A DNA stretch of 64,000 bases from Alphaproteobacteria bacterium (GTDB lineage Bacteria > Pseudomonadota > Alphaproteobacteria > Caulobacterales > Maricaulaceae). The notes beneath the pieces were generated by a model. The model was not told the DNA's origin, searched no databases, and saw only the letters and a list, made by a program, of their open reading frames with translations. The stretch covers positions 86,785 to 150,784 of the forward strand of contig JANSXV010000005.1 of assembly GCA_024742735.1 (NCBI GenBank). Direction: 5' to 3'. Both the position numbers and the translations under genes were made by a program. Shown here in pieces: positions 36,787 through 50,240 of the stretch; position 1 is the stretch's first letter; every line of letters begins with the position of its first letter.

Positions 36787-38091
36787 ATGCGTTTGCACAT
36801 CATCGCCTCCGCCGTCGCCTTTGGAATCGGCGCCGCAGCCCTGACCGTCCAGGCCCAGGGCGACGACCGCGCCCGCGAGGAGACCTTCCGCCAGCTTGAG
36901 CTTTTCGGTGACGTGCTGTCCCGGATCGAGGCCGATTATGTGACCGAGCCGGACAAGGCCGAGCTGATCGAAAGCGCCATCAACGGCATGCTCCGCTCGC
37001 TCGACCCGCACTCGGCATACCTCAATCCTGAAGACTTTCAGGACATGCAGGTCACGACTTCGGGCGAGTATGGCGGGATCGGCATCGAAGTGACGATCCG
37101 CGACGAGATGATCACGGTCGTCTCTCCCATCGCCGACACGCCCGGCGAGCGGGCGGGCCTTGAGTCCGGCGACCGCATCATCGCCGTCGAGGGCGAGTCC
37201 ATGATCGGGGCGGATGTCTCCGAAGCTGTGGATCGCATGCGCGGCCCGGCTGGCGAACCGATCACCATCACGATCGCGCGTGAAGGCATGGATCCCTTCG
37301 ATGTGACCATCGTTCGCGACATCATCGAGGTGCGCGCGGCGCGCTGGCGTATGGAGGGCGAGGACAATTCCATCCCCTACCTGCGCATCACCACCTTCAA
37401 CGAGCACACCACCGAGAACGCCGTGGAAGGCCTGCGCGACCTGCGCGAGGCCGCCGGCGGCGAGATTCCGGGCCTGATTCTGGATCTTCGCTCCAATCCG
37501 GGCGGGCTTCTGGACCAGTCGGTAACCCTGTCCAGCCTGTTCCTGAGCGGCGGCGAAGTGGTCTCGACCCGCGGGCGCGATCCGCGCGACACCCAGCGCT
37601 ATAACGCTGAGCCCGGCGATATGCTCGGCGGCGCGCCCATCGTCATCCTGATCAATCAGGGCACGGCCAGCGCCTCTGAGATCGTCACCGGCGCTCTGCA
37701 GGACCGCGAACGCGCGACCGTCATCGGCATGACCAGCTTCGGCAAGGGCTCCATGCAAAGCGTCGTGCCCCTGCGCGGCGGCCGGGACGGCGCCCTGCGC
37801 CTGACCACGGCGCGCTATTACACGCCGGCTGGACGATCGATCCAGGCGACCGGCATCGTGCCGGACATTCTCGTCTCCCCGCGCCGCCTCGACCCGGAAG
37901 CGCCCACCGGCTTCACCGAGGCCGATCTGCGCAACTCGCTGCAGAACGAGACCGGCGCCGAGCGCGAGGAGGTCGACGAAACCAGCATCGAGCAGCCTCC
38001 GGAAGACTGGCCCGAAGGCGAAGACTACCAGCTGCATCGCGCCATCGAGGTGCTGGAAAGCCTGATGGGCCGGGTCGAGGCGCGCCTTTAG
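36787..38091 (+). CDS. ctpA: Carboxyl-terminal processing peptidase, S41 family
   Basis: 434 aa with a Sec signal peptide (residues 1-24). PDZ domain about 85-170 (YGGIGIEVTIRDEMITVVSP; GERAGLESGDRI). Catalytic S295 in NQGTASASE and K320 in SFGKGSMQS give the Ser-Lys dyad. It trims periplasmic proteins, often murein hydrolases, which fits its place after the EnvC-like activator. Confidence 0.95.
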   Translation: MRLHIIASAVAFGIGAAALTVQAQGDDRAREETFRQLELFGDVLSRIEADYVTEPDKAELIESAINGMLRSLDPHSAYLNPEDFQDMQVTTSGEYGGIGIEVTIRDEMITVVSPIADTPGERAGLESGDRIIAVEGESMIGADVSEAVDRMRGPAGEPITITIAREGMDPFDVTIVRDIIEVRAARWRMEGEDNSIPYLRITTFNEHTTENAVEGLRDLREAAGGEIPGLILDLRSNPGGLLDQSVTLSSLFLSGGEVVSTRGRDPRDTQRYNAEPGDMLGGAPIVILINQGTASASEIVTGALQDRERATVIGMTSFGKGSMQSVVPLRGGRDGALRLTTARYYTPAGRSIQATGIVPDILVSPRRLDPEAPTGFTEADLRNSLQNETGAEREEVDETSIEQPPEDWPEGEDYQLHRAIEVLESLMGRVEARL

Positions 38092-38216
38092 CCCTCACAG
38101 GCGCGGGCCTCCCAGTCGTTAACGCTTCTTTACCTCGCCGCGCGGCAGGGTGAGCGTCGAATCACTCGGCCGTCTCTGGCCGGGACACCTTGCGTCAGGA
38201 TCGACACGACAGCGCC

Positions 38217-39365
38217 ATGCCCGAACCGGCCGCCAAAGCCTCACCCTTGCGCGCCCCGCTGCTCGCGGGATTGTCGGCCGCCGTTCTGATCGCCGGCGGC
38301 GCCGGCGTATTGTCCTGGCTGGCGGGCGGCGAGCCCGCGCCGGTGCGCGCCAGCGCCGAAATCAGCCGCCCGGACGCGACCCCGCTCGCCACAGCCGATC
38401 ACGCCGAGCGGGCCGACCCCTTCGCCGATGCGGCCGCCGAAGACGTGAGCCTCCCCGGCGTCACAGAGACCGAAACGGCGCTCGCCGCCGCGCCCGAGCC
38501 CGAACCCCGTGCGACCCCTGCGCCCGCGCGCCGCACCGTCAATGCGCCGCCTGCGCCGCTGGAAGGTCTGTTCGAAGCCGGTCCCGGCGGCGCGCCGCTG
38601 CCGGTCATCGCTGCAGACGGAACCCGCCCCGATCAAGGCTACGCCGCGCCGTTCGAAGGCTCGGCGAGCGCGCCGACCATCGCGCTGATCGTCGGCGGGC
38701 TGGGCCTTTCGGAACGCCTGACCGAGCAGGCGATCGAGACGCTCCCCGCCGAGGTGACTCTGAGCTTCGCGCCCTATGCCGACAATCTGCAGGACTGGAT
38801 CGACCGGGCCCGCGCCGACGGCCATGAGGTGCTGGTCGAACTGCCCATGGAGCCGTTTGACTATCCCAACAACGATCCCGGTCCCCACACCCTTCTGGCG
38901 GAAGCCAGCGACGCGGAGAATGAGCGCCGCCTGCTCTGGCTGCTGTCCCGCGCGTCAGGCTATGCGGGCGTCACCAACTATCTCGGCGCGCGTCTGGGCG
39001 CTGATCGCGCGGCGCTCGCCGGCGTCCTGTCCAAGCTCGAGGCCCGAGGCCTCTCGGTCTTCCATGACGGAGCCGGGCGGCGGCCGGTGATCACGGCGGC
39101 GGCGCACGAGACAGATGCTCGCCTGGCCATCGCGGACAGGGTCATCGATGTCGACCCCGCACCCCAGGCGGTGGACCGGCGGCTTCTCGAGCTGGAGGCG
39201 CTCGCCCTTCAGAACGGGGACGCGCTCGGCGTCGGCTTTGCTTATCCGGCAACGGTGGACACGGTGGCGAACTGGGCTGAAGACCTGGTGGCCCGCGGCT
39301 ATCAGCTGGCCCCGGCGAGTTTCCTGATGCAGGTGCGCCGCGCGCGCGAAGAGCCGGAGACATGA
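38217..39365 (+). CDS. Divergent polysaccharide deacetylase-family protein (YibQ/DUF610)
   Basis: 382 aa from ATG 38217; an in-frame TTG at 38190 is the alternative. One membrane span near residues 12-32, then a Pro/Ala-rich linker to about 145, then the divergent deacetylase domain ([55 protein letters not shown]). Periplasmic facing. It is usually the neighbour of EnvC and CtpA, as here. It overlaps rppH by 4 bp. The catalytic status is unknown. Confidence 0.87.
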   Translation: MPEPAAKASPLRAPLLAGLSAAVLIAGGAGVLSWLAGGEPAPVRASAEISRPDATPLATADHAERADPFADAAAEDVSLPGVTETETALAAAPEPEPRATPAPARRTVNAPPAPLEGLFEAGPGGAPLPVIAADGTRPDQGYAAPFEGSASAPTIALIVGGLGLSERLTEQAIETLPAEVTLSFAPYADNLQDWIDRARADGHEVLVELPMEPFDYPNNDPGPHTLLAEASDAENERRLLWLLSRASGYAGVTNYLGARLGADRAALAGVLSKLEARGLSVFHDGAGRRPVITAAAHETDARLAIADRVIDVDPAPQAVDRRLLELEALALQNGDALGVGFAYPATVDTVANWAEDLVARGYQLAPASFLMQVRRAREEPET

Positions 39366-39862
39366 TCGAAGGCGCCCCTGCCCACGCCTACCCAGAGCAC
39401 CGGCCGAATGTGGGCGTTGTCTTGTTCAACACCGCCGGCCTCGTCTGGGTCGGCAAGCGCTACGCGACCGCCGGCCCCTATGCCTGGCAGTTCCCCCAGG
39501 GCGGCATCGACGAGGGCGAGGACCCGGAAGCGGCCGCCTTGCGTGAGCTTTACGAAGAGACCGGCGTCACGGCGGACCTTGCCGAGAAGCTGGGCGAGAT
39601 CCCCGGCTGGCTCGTCTATGACTTCCCGCCCGAGGTCCTGGGCAAGCGCTCGCGCAACCGGTGGAAGGGCCAGAAGCAACGCTGGTTCGCCTTTCGCTTC
39701 CTGGGCACAGACACCTGCTTCGACCTCAAGGCCGTGCCGCCCCAGGAGTTCGAGGCCTTCCGCTGGGCGCCCTTGAGCGAAACCCCCGAGCTGATCATCC
39801 CCTGGAAGCGCCCGGTCTATGAGCAGGTCGCCGAAGGGTTCGCGGCGTTGGCCGCGCCATAG
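39362..39862 (+). CDS. rppH: RNA pyrophosphohydrolase (Nudix)
   Basis: 166 aa. The Nudix box [26 protein letters not shown] segment is intact (GG...E...REL.EE.G). WQFPQGGID and RWFAFRFLG match RppH/IalA. It removes pyrophosphate from mRNA 5' ends. Last gene of the obgE-to-rppH run. A hairpin with its A run lies at its stop codon. Confidence 0.95.
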   Translation: MIEGAPAHAYPEHRPNVGVVLFNTAGLVWVGKRYATAGPYAWQFPQGGIDEGEDPEAAALRELYEETGVTADLAEKLGEIPGWLVYDFPPEVLGKRSRNRWKGQKQRWFAFRFLGTDTCFDLKAVPPQEFEAFRWAPLSETPELIIPWKRPVYEQVAEGFAALAAP

Positions 39863-39888
39863 AAAAAGCCCGGCGCAAGGCCGGGCTT
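39863..39888 (-). terminator. Terminator of the atp operon
   Basis: Stem AAGCCCGGC (39866-39874), loop GCAAG, GCCGGGCTT (39880-39888). Read on the minus strand it ends in a TTTTT run (39867-39863), so it is mainly the terminator after atpC; it may weakly end the rppH transcript from the other side. Confidence 0.85.
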
Positions 39889-39917
39889 GATCGGTTCGTT
39901 GAGCGCGTGACGCGGCG

Positions 39918-40319
39918 TCAGTGCGCGATTGTCTGCAGCAGCGCTTCGAATTTCTCGATGCGGTTCTTGGCCTCGCGGGTTTCGTCCTCGTCGCGGGCCT
40001 GGCCCAGATCTTCGCGCGCTTCGGTGAGCTGGCGCTCCACCTCGGCCGGATCGACATCCGCGATGTCGATGGCTTCTTCAGCCAGGATCGTCAGACCGGC
40101 CGGCGTCACCTCGGCGAAACCGCCATGGATGAAGGTGCGGCGCACATCCGCACCGTCATGGATGGCGATGGCGCCGGAGCGGATCGTCGACATGAAGGGC
40201 GCATGGCCGGCGAGCACGCCGAAATCGCCTTCGCTGCCGGGCACGACGACCATGTCGACTTCGCCCTGGAAGACCCGCGCTTCAGGCGCGACCAGATCAA
40301 AATTCAGCTTGTCAGCCAT
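39918..40319 (-). CDS. atpC: F1 ATP synthase epsilon subunit
   Basis: 133 aa from ATG 40319 (GAGGA upstream); a start at 40340 would add seven residues. MADKLNFDLVAPEARVFQG and GSEGDFGVLAGHAPFMSTI are the beta-sandwich signatures. The C-terminal helices are short and charged. Last gene of atpHAGDC. Confidence 0.96.
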   Translation of the reverse strand: MADKLNFDLVAPEARVFQGEVDMVVVPGSEGDFGVLAGHAPFMSTIRSGAIAIHDGADVRRTFIHGGFAEVTPAGLTILAEEAIDIADVDPAEVERQLTEAREDLGQARDEDETREAKNRIEKFEALLQTIAH

Positions 40320-40398
40320 TATAGCCGGTCCTCGTTTCACATCCGCCGCCTAGAAAGGCGGCGACCGGCCCGCGCCGCAAGCGCGGGCCGAAGAGCGC

Positions 40399-42794
<2,396 letters not shown>

Positions 42795-42826
42795 GCGGCC
42801 TCACCCCTTACGGTAGAGCTTCTGCC

Positions 42827-44362
<1,536 letters not shown>

Positions 44363-44923
44363 CTACGCCTCTTTCATGGTTTTGCGCAGCCCCTCAAGCT
44401 TGGTCTTGAGGGAGGAGTCAAACATGCGCGAACCGACCTTCACGATCAGCCCGCCGATAAGCTCTTCACGCACCTCGGTGCGGATTTCCACGTCGCGGCC
44501 CAGCGCCGTCTTCAGTGCGGTCTGCAGCTCTTTCAGCTGCGCCTGGGTCAGCACGTCGGCCGTCACGACATCGGCCGACACCGAGCCGCGCTTCTTCGCC
44601 GCCAGGATCTTGAAGGCGCGCAGCACCGACTTCAGGTCGCCGGCGCGGCCGTTATCGGCCACGACGCCGAGAAACTGTTTCGTCAGATCCTGGGCCTTCA
44701 GCTTGTCGGCCACCGCCGCCAGGGCCGCACCCTTGCCGGCCGAGCTGTGGATCGGGCTGGTCAGCGCGCGCGCCAGCTCGACGCTCTCGAAGAGCGCAGC
44801 CAGAAGCGCGTCGACGTCCTTTTCGACAGCCGCCAGCGCGCCGGCGTCTTCGGCCAGCTCGAAAAGGGCGCGCGCATAACGCTCGCCGGCCTCGCCCGTG
44901 ATCGCATCCTCGTGGGTGGTCAC
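44363..44923 (-). CDS. atpH: F1 ATP synthase delta subunit
   Basis: 186 aa from GTG 44923, matching the normal 180-aa length; the open frame reaches 44989 but the extra 22 residues are Arg/Thr-rich and unlike the family. GERYARALFELAEDAGAL and REELIGGLIVKVGSRMFDSSLKTKL are diagnostic. First gene of the F1 operon; F0 genes are elsewhere, the usual alphaproteobacterial split. Confidence 0.93.
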   Translation of the reverse strand: MTTHEDAITGEAGERYARALFELAEDAGALAAVEKDVDALLAALFESVELARALTSPIHSSAGKGAALAAVADKLKAQDLTKQFLGVVADNGRAGDLKSVLRAFKILAAKKRGSVSADVVTADVLTQAQLKELQTALKTALGRDVEIRTEVREELIGGLIVKVGSRMFDSSLKTKLEGLRKTMKEA

Positions 44924-45130
44924 CGTTGTTCGCCGCTTTCTTCTCGTGACTTGCGCCCGTGTGGGAGACGACCCGCCAAGGCGGCGCACCCAAGCGCTTG
45001 TAAGAACTGGAGGTTTTCGTCAGAGCACGGTGCAACGCACCAGCCGCTCCTCACAACCCGGCGCCGAGTTAGCACAGGGGGCTGGAGGCGGCAACACCGT
45101 TCGGGCGCAGGGAGTGCAGGGCTCGGGCCT

Positions 45131-45427
45131 TCAGCCGAAAGCCCGCTGCGGATCCTGGCGGTGATGCAGCACCCGAGCGACTTCAACGCGGCCGTCAAGG
45201 ACCCGGTAGAACAGGACGTGGGACCGGATCGGCCAACTGCGCACGCCAGCCTTTAAATCATCGCGATGACGGCCAGCATCCGGGTACTGCGCGACGCGAT
45301 CCAATGCCGCAAAAAGCGCTTCGGCGTAGGCGATGGAATGGTCCAGGCCCCAGTCCTGCCGACTTTTCTCGGCGATGCGGCGAATATCCTGTGCCGCCGC
45401 CGGCGACAGAATCCAGTTAGGCGGCAT
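45131..45427 (-). CDS. parE: RelE/ParE-family toxin
   Basis: 98 aa. MPPNWILSPAAAQDIRRIAEKS and the C-terminal SHVLFYRVLDGRVEVARVLHHRQDP match ParE, a gyrase-poisoning toxin. The start ATG 45427 lies inside the end of the antitoxin gene (11-bp overlap), the usual coupling. The pair separates priA from atpH. Confidence 0.88.
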   Translation of the reverse strand: MPPNWILSPAAAQDIRRIAEKSRQDWGLDHSIAYAEALFAALDRVAQYPDAGRHRDDLKAGVRSWPIRSHVLFYRVLDGRVEVARVLHHRQDPQRAFG

Positions 45428-45686
45428 CGTCTTCACGCCGATGCGCGGCGCGCAACTCCGATTTAAGCTGCTCGAGCGTCAGCGTCCCGGTTTCGCCGCG
45501 ATCAAGCTGATCGAGGCCTTTCTGAATCTCCGCCCTGAGCGCGTCCAGCTTCTCCGCCTCGCTCATCTCCGCCTGCATCTTCGCGCGCAGAGCCTCGCGC
45601 ACCACTTCCGAGGCGTTGTTATAGAGCCCGCTCTCCACCTTCTCGCGGATCCAGGCTTCCAGACGGTCGGTCAGGGACACATGCAT
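45417..45686 (-). CDS. parD: ParD-family antitoxin
   Basis: 89 aa from ATG 45686 with GAGGAG upstream. MHVSLTDRLEAWIREKVESG and YNNASEVVREALRAKM form the ribbon-helix-helix; the acidic tail would bind the toxin. It likely represses its own promoter in the 66-bp gap after priA. An upstream start at 45722 would add 12 residues. Confidence 0.88.
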   Translation of the reverse strand: MHVSLTDRLEAWIREKVESGLYNNASEVVREALRAKMQAEMSEAEKLDALRAEIQKGLDQLDRGETGTLTLEQLKSELRAAHRREDDAA

Positions 45687-45752
45687 GGCGTCGCTCCTCA
45701 AGCTTTGAGAGAAAGCATACAAGGTTTGTCAAAGCTTGTCGCGGACCCGCAC

Positions 45753-47927
45753 TCACAAGAACGAATACGGCTCGATATCCACGCTGACCCGCACAGCTGA
45801 CGGCGGTTTGATCCGGGCGGTCCAGGCGCGCATGTAAGCGGAGACGTCCACATTGCGCTCGGCCTGGACCAGGAATCGCCGGCGCCAGCGTCCGCGCACC
45901 ACGCCCAGCGGGGGTTCGGCGGGACCGAAGACCTGGACGCCCTCGGCGACCGGAGCGGCGGCGGCGATGGCCTTCGCGGCCGAATCGACCAGCGCAGCGT
46001 CGGGGGCTGAGAGAATCATCGCGGCCAGGCGGCCATAGGGCGGGAGTTTCAGCACTTCGCGCATCATGCGCTCGGCTTCCAGGAAGGCGTCGCGGTCGCC
46101 GTTCTTCAACGCCTGCAGCGCTTCGTGTTCAGGCTTGTGGGTCTGCAGGATCGCCCGCCCGGGCCGGTCGGCGCGGCCGGCGCGGCCGGCGGCCTGCACG
46201 AGGGTCTGATAGGTGCGCTCGCCGGCGCGCAGATCCCCGCCGGCGAGGCCGAGGTCCGCGTCCACCACGCCCACCAGAGTCAGGCGGGGAAAGTTATGGC
46301 CCTTCGCGGCGATCTGGGTGCCCACCAGGATATCGATCTCGCCTTTCTCCATGCGCTCCACGAGGGCGCGGACAGCCTCGCCGGACGCCGCGGTATCGGA
46401 CGAGAAGACTTCCACCCTCGCGTCCGGGAATTTTCGCGCGGCCTCCTCGGCGACCCGCTCCACGCCGGGCCCGACGCCGATCAGGGAATCTTCCGCGCCG
46501 CAATGGGGGCAGTGTTTCGGCTTGGGCATGGAGAAGCCGGTGACGTGGCAGACCAGCCGCCCGGTATAGCGGTGCTCGACCAGCCAGCGGTCGGCCTCCG
46601 GGCTTTTCATCTTCTCCCCGCACGACCGGCACAGGACCAGCGGCGCGAAGCCCCGCCGGTTGAGGTAGAACAGCACCTGCTCGCCGCGTTCCAGCGTTTC
46701 TGCGGCCGCATCGATGAGCGGCTGAGACAGCCACTCGCCCTTCTCCGCCGGATATTCGCGCAGATCGAGAAGCTCGATCTCGGGCAGCACCGCGCCCTTG
46801 ACCCGGTCGGGCAGGCGCACCTGGACATAGCGCCCGGCCTCGGCGTTCACGAGCGTCTCCATGGAGGGCGTCGCGCTGGCGAGAATCACCGCAGCGCCGG
46901 CGAGCTTGCCTCGCGCGACAGCCAGATCGCGGGCGTTATAGGTGAGGTTTTCGTCCTGCTTGTAGGTCGGGTCATGCTCCTCATCGACCACGACCATGCG
47001 AAGCTTCGGCAGGGGCAGGAAGATGGAGGAGCGCGCGCCCGCGACGATCCGCGCCCGGCCCGAGGCGACCTCACGCCAGGCGCGCCGGCGCTCCTTGTCC
47101 GGCAATCCGGAGTGCCACAGGGCCGGCGCGGCGCCGAACCGGTCCTCGAACCGCTTCGTCACCGCTTGCGTCAGGGCGATCTCCGGCAGCAGGACGAGGA
47201 CCTGCGCGTCGGCCTCACGGCGCAACAGTTCGGCCACAGCCTCGAAATAGACCTCCGTCTTGCCCGACCCCGTCACCCCGTCCAGAAGCGCGGCCTGGAA
47301 TCCGCCCGCCGCCACAAGCCGGCGCAGGATCACCGCCGCCTGTTCCTGCTGCGCGGTGAGCTCCAGACCTTCGCCATAGGGATCCGGCGGATCGAAGGGC
47401 GGGTCGATCTCGATCTCCCGCGCCGAAAGCGCCCCGGCCTCGGCAAGCCCCTTCACGACCGAGCTCGACACGCCCGCCCGCCGGGCCAGCTCCGCCGCGC
47501 TGGCCGGACCGTCTTCAGCCGCGTCCAGAACTGCGCGCCGGGCCGGCGTTAAGCGGGCGATGGCCGCGCCGGTCGGGGCGTAGACCGTCTCCACGGGGCT
47601 GGGTTTCAGGGCCGCCGGACTGCGCAGCACGGTGCGCAGGATCACGCCCGGCGGCTCCACGAGGTAGCGCGCCGTCCAGTCGATGAAGTCCCGCACCGGC
47701 TTTTCCAGGCGCGGCCCGCCGCGCACACCCTCCAGGGTTTTGAGGGCGCGCGAGCCGTCATCGTCACCCACCGCCCAGACCACGCCAGGCGCAGTACGCT
47801 TGCCCAGCGGGGCGAGCACGTGATCACCCGGCGCCACGCGCACGCCTTCTGGAACCGCGTAGTCGAACGGTTCAGGCAGCGGCATGGGAAACAGCACGCT
47901 GGCGCGCTGGGCGGGCGGTTGGGGCAA
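45753..47927 (-). CDS. priA: Primosomal protein N' (replication restart helicase)
   Basis: About 724 aa. VLFPMPLPEPFDYAVPEG opens the 3'-DNA-binding domain. Walker A DGVTGSGKTEVYFEA and DEEHD define the helicase. Zinc cysteines are in LCRSCGEKM, RLVCHVTG and HCPHCGAED. TTG 47927 has ACGAGGG about 9 nt upstream and is my choice; the open frame extends to 48002 but those residues do not fit the family. Divergent from the DUF484 gene. Confidence 0.95.
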   Translation of the reverse strand: MPQPPAQRASVLFPMPLPEPFDYAVPEGVRVAPGDHVLAPLGKRTAPGVVWAVGDDDGSRALKTLEGVRGGPRLEKPVRDFIDWTARYLVEPPGVILRTVLRSPAALKPSPVETVYAPTGAAIARLTPARRAVLDAAEDGPASAAELARRAGVSSSVVKGLAEAGALSAREIEIDPPFDPPDPYGEGLELTAQQEQAAVILRRLVAAGGFQAALLDGVTGSGKTEVYFEAVAELLRREADAQVLVLLPEIALTQAVTKRFEDRFGAAPALWHSGLPDKERRRAWREVASGRARIVAGARSSIFLPLPKLRMVVVDEEHDPTYKQDENLTYNARDLAVARGKLAGAAVILASATPSMETLVNAEAGRYVQVRLPDRVKGAVLPEIELLDLREYPAEKGEWLSQPLIDAAAETLERGEQVLFYLNRRGFAPLVLCRSCGEKMKSPEADRWLVEHRYTGRLVCHVTGFSMPKPKHCPHCGAEDSLIGVGPGVERVAEEAARKFPDARVEVFSSDTAASGEAVRALVERMEKGEIDILVGTQIAAKGHNFPRLTLVGVVDADLGLAGGDLRAGERTYQTLVQAAGRAGRADRPGRAILQTHKPEHEALQALKNGDRDAFLEAERMMREVLKLPPYGRLAAMILSAPDAALVDSAAKAIAAAAPVAEGVQVFGPAEPPLGVVRGRWRRRFLVQAERNVDVSAYMRAWTARIKPPSAVRVSVDIEPYSFL

Positions 47928-48054
47928 GGCGGCGTCCCTCGTGAGTCGGGACGAACAGCCTAGCAAAGCTGACGCGCTTGCGGGCGTGGTTAACGCATTC
48001 ACAAGCGGGGAAAGGTTAGAGCGGGCCGAAGCTCAATTCTTGAAGGACCAAGCC

Positions 48055-48612
48055 ATGGCCGACGACGGCGTCATTGATCTGGCCGCCCGCCAGCGCTCGA
48101 AGCTGGAGACGGAGCTGGCGCGCGTGCGCGCGTCCAACGAGGCGCTGATCGCCCTGGCCAAGGCCAATCTCGCCGCCCAGGCCCAGACCCACGCCGCCGT
48201 CCTGGCGGTCATGGAGGCCGAAACCCTGCCGGCCCTCGACCGCAAGCTCGCCGGCCGGGTCGCCGGCGCCCTGGGCGTCGATGTGGTGCGGGTCTTCATC
48301 GAAGGCCACGCCCTGCTGCCCGCCGGTCAGGCGATCCAGCCCTGCGCGCCGGACTTCACGCACGCTCTGGTCGGCGGCAAAGCCGAACGGCTGGGACCGA
48401 TCGATACCCGCTACGCCGATGCGCTCTACGGCGGCAAGGCTTCAGCCCTGCGCACCGAGGCGATCGCGCGCCTTGAGATCGGCGGCGTGGCGGGCGCGCT
48501 GTGTCTGGCCAGCCGGGACGGGGAGATGTTCCGCCCTGACCAGGCCGCCGACCTGCTTCACTTCCTCGCCCGGGTCCTGGAACGCCGGTTGGCGCCATGG
48601 CTGAAGGGCTGA
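48055..48612 (+). CDS. DUF484 family protein
   Basis: 185 aa from ATG 48055, with GAAGGA upstream; an in-frame ATG at 47884 would overlap priA divergently and is rejected. An N-terminal coiled coil (ARQRSKLETELARVRASNEAL) precedes a GAF-like domain (IARLEIGGVAGALCLASRDGEMF). DUF484 genes sit directly before xerC in many proteobacteria, as here (16-bp overlap). Function unknown. Confidence 0.88.
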   Translation: MADDGVIDLAARQRSKLETELARVRASNEALIALAKANLAAQAQTHAAVLAVMEAETLPALDRKLAGRVAGALGVDVVRVFIEGHALLPAGQAIQPCAPDFTHALVGGKAERLGPIDTRYADALYGGKASALRTEAIARLEIGGVAGALCLASRDGEMFRPDQAADLLHFLARVLERRLAPWLKG

Positions 48613-49547
48613 CCGATCCGGGCTTTCCTGCGCCGGACGCGCTGACCGCCTTCCTGTCCCACCTGGAGGGCGAGAGGCGGGCCAGCGCGCGCACGGTGGA
48701 GGCCTATGGCCGGGATCTGTCGCGCCTGATCGAGTTTCTGACCGGACATCTGGGCCGCCTGCCGCGCCTTTGCGATCTGGCGGGGCTGGAACCGGCCGAC
48801 TGGCGGGCCTTTCTGGCAGAGCGCCGCCGGGAGGGCGCGGGCGCGCGCACGATCCAGCGCAATCTGTCCAGCGCGCGCAGCTTCTTCGCCTACGCCCGGC
48901 GGCGCTGGCGGCTGGACAACCCCGCCCTGAGCCTGGTCGAGGCGCCCAAAGCGCCGCGCCGCCTGCCCCGCCCGGTCAGCGAAAGCGCGGCGAAGGCCCT
49001 GCTGACCGAAACTGCGCAAACCGGCGCGCCGGCCTGGGCTGCGGCGCGGGATGCGGCGGTGTTCGCGCTGATGTATGGCTGCGGCCTGCGCGTGTCGGAA
49101 GCGTTGTCCCTGACCGGCCGTGATCATCCCCTGCCCGATACGCTGCGCATCGCCGGCAAGGGCGGAAAGACGCGCATCGTGCCCGTCCTGCCCGCAGTGA
49201 AAAGCGCTGTGGCCGCCTACATTGAGGCTGCTCCGTTCGATCTGGAGCCGGACGCGCCCTTGTTCCGCGCCGTTCGAGGCGGACCGTTGAGCCCGCGCCA
49301 TGTCCAGGCGGCGATGCAGACCCTGCGCTCACGCCTCGGTCTGCCGTCAACGGCCACGCCGCACGCCCTGCGCCACGCCTTCGCGACGCACCTGCTGGCC
49401 CATGGCGGGGATCTCAGAGCCATTCAGGATCTGCTCGGTCACGCCTCGCTATCGACCACGCAGGTCTATGCGGCGGTGGAGGGGAGCGCCCTGTCGCGAC
49501 TGCACGCGGCGACGCATCCAAGGGCGAGGCGGAAAAAGCAGGCCTAG
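48597..49547 (+). CDS. xerC: Site-specific tyrosine recombinase XerC
   Basis: 316 aa. SAM-like N-domain (SARTVEAYGRDLSRLIEFL), then catalytic residues: Arg in CGLRVSEAL, Lys in GKGGKTRIVPV, His-Arg in HALRHAFATHLL, His in LLGHASLSTTQVY with the nucleophile Tyr at its end. It resolves chromosome dimers at dif with XerD. Confidence 0.95.
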   Translation: MAEGLTDPGFPAPDALTAFLSHLEGERRASARTVEAYGRDLSRLIEFLTGHLGRLPRLCDLAGLEPADWRAFLAERRREGAGARTIQRNLSSARSFFAYARRRWRLDNPALSLVEAPKAPRRLPRPVSESAAKALLTETAQTGAPAWAAARDAAVFALMYGCGLRVSEALSLTGRDHPLPDTLRIAGKGGKTRIVPVLPAVKSAVAAYIEAAPFDLEPDAPLFRAVRGGPLSPRHVQAAMQTLRSRLGLPSTATPHALRHAFATHLLAHGGDLRAIQDLLGHASLSTTQVYAAVEGSALSRLHAATHPRARRKKQA

Positions 49548-50122
49548 GCGGCCTTGTCGTCGCGGATATAATCGTAGCGGACGGTCTGATCGCCCTCGGC
49601 TTCGTCCGCGCCAGGCGCTGCTGCGAACCCGGTCTTCTCCAGAACCCGCCGGGACGCATACAGATGGGCCAACGTATGCGCGCGGACCGACTTGACCCGC
49701 TCATCTTTCAGCGCCCAGCCCAGAAGCCCCTCGACGGCCTCGGTCGCCAGCCCCTGCTCGCGGAAGCTCGGCAGCATGGCGTACCCGATCTCGATTTCGC
49801 CGGCCTCGTCAGGGGGGCCGAAAAAGCCGCCGATTCCGACCGCCCGGTCCAGGCCGCCCGGCGTCCATCCCATGAGAATGATCCAGCCGCCCCAGCCGGC
49901 CTCATGCGGGCGGCGGCTGAGCGATTCCAGACGTCCGGCCAGGTCCGGCGCATCAATGGCGACCGGCGGCCAGGCTGATTCCACCTGGGCGCCGAGCGCA
50001 TCGAAGAAGGCCTCGCGGTCGCTGTCCTCGAGCCGCGCGAGCGCAGGGTCCAGCGCCACGAGACGCAGACGCCCCGTGGTCACTTCCAGATGGTCATTGC
50101 CCGCGCCGCCAGCGTGAGTCAT
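49544..50122 (-). CDS. GNAT-family N-acetyltransferase
   Basis: 192 aa from ATG 50122 with GAGGA upstream. LEVTTGRLRLVALDPA begins the domain; EIEIGYAMLPSFREQGLATEAVEGLLGWAL is the acetyl-CoA loop, and ASRRVLEKTGF closes it. Substrate unknown. It ends inside the xerC stop region (4-bp convergent overlap). Confidence 0.87.
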   Translation of the reverse strand: MTHAGGAGNDHLEVTTGRLRLVALDPALARLEDSDREAFFDALGAQVESAWPPVAIDAPDLAGRLESLSRRPHEAGWGGWIILMGWTPGGLDRAVGIGGFFGPPDEAGEIEIGYAMLPSFREQGLATEAVEGLLGWALKDERVKSVRAHTLAHLYASRRVLEKTGFAAAPGADEAEGDQTVRYDYIRDDKAA

Positions 50123-50240
50123 GGCGAATCGATCCTCGTGAGGCCTCAGCCCTTTGGGGCTGCATAGCAAAGCTCTGTGACGAAACAGTCTAACACACGC
50201 TTCTACAGCAGCGCATCAAACCGGTGTGATCATCCAGCCA

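Noticed and set aside
44924..45130. Promoter of the atp operon upstream of atpH
   Set aside because: A promoter must exist but I found no convincing box pair, so no site is reported.
46125..47552. Plus-strand 475-codon open frame opposite priA
   Set aside because: Antisense shadow of priA, no recognisable product.
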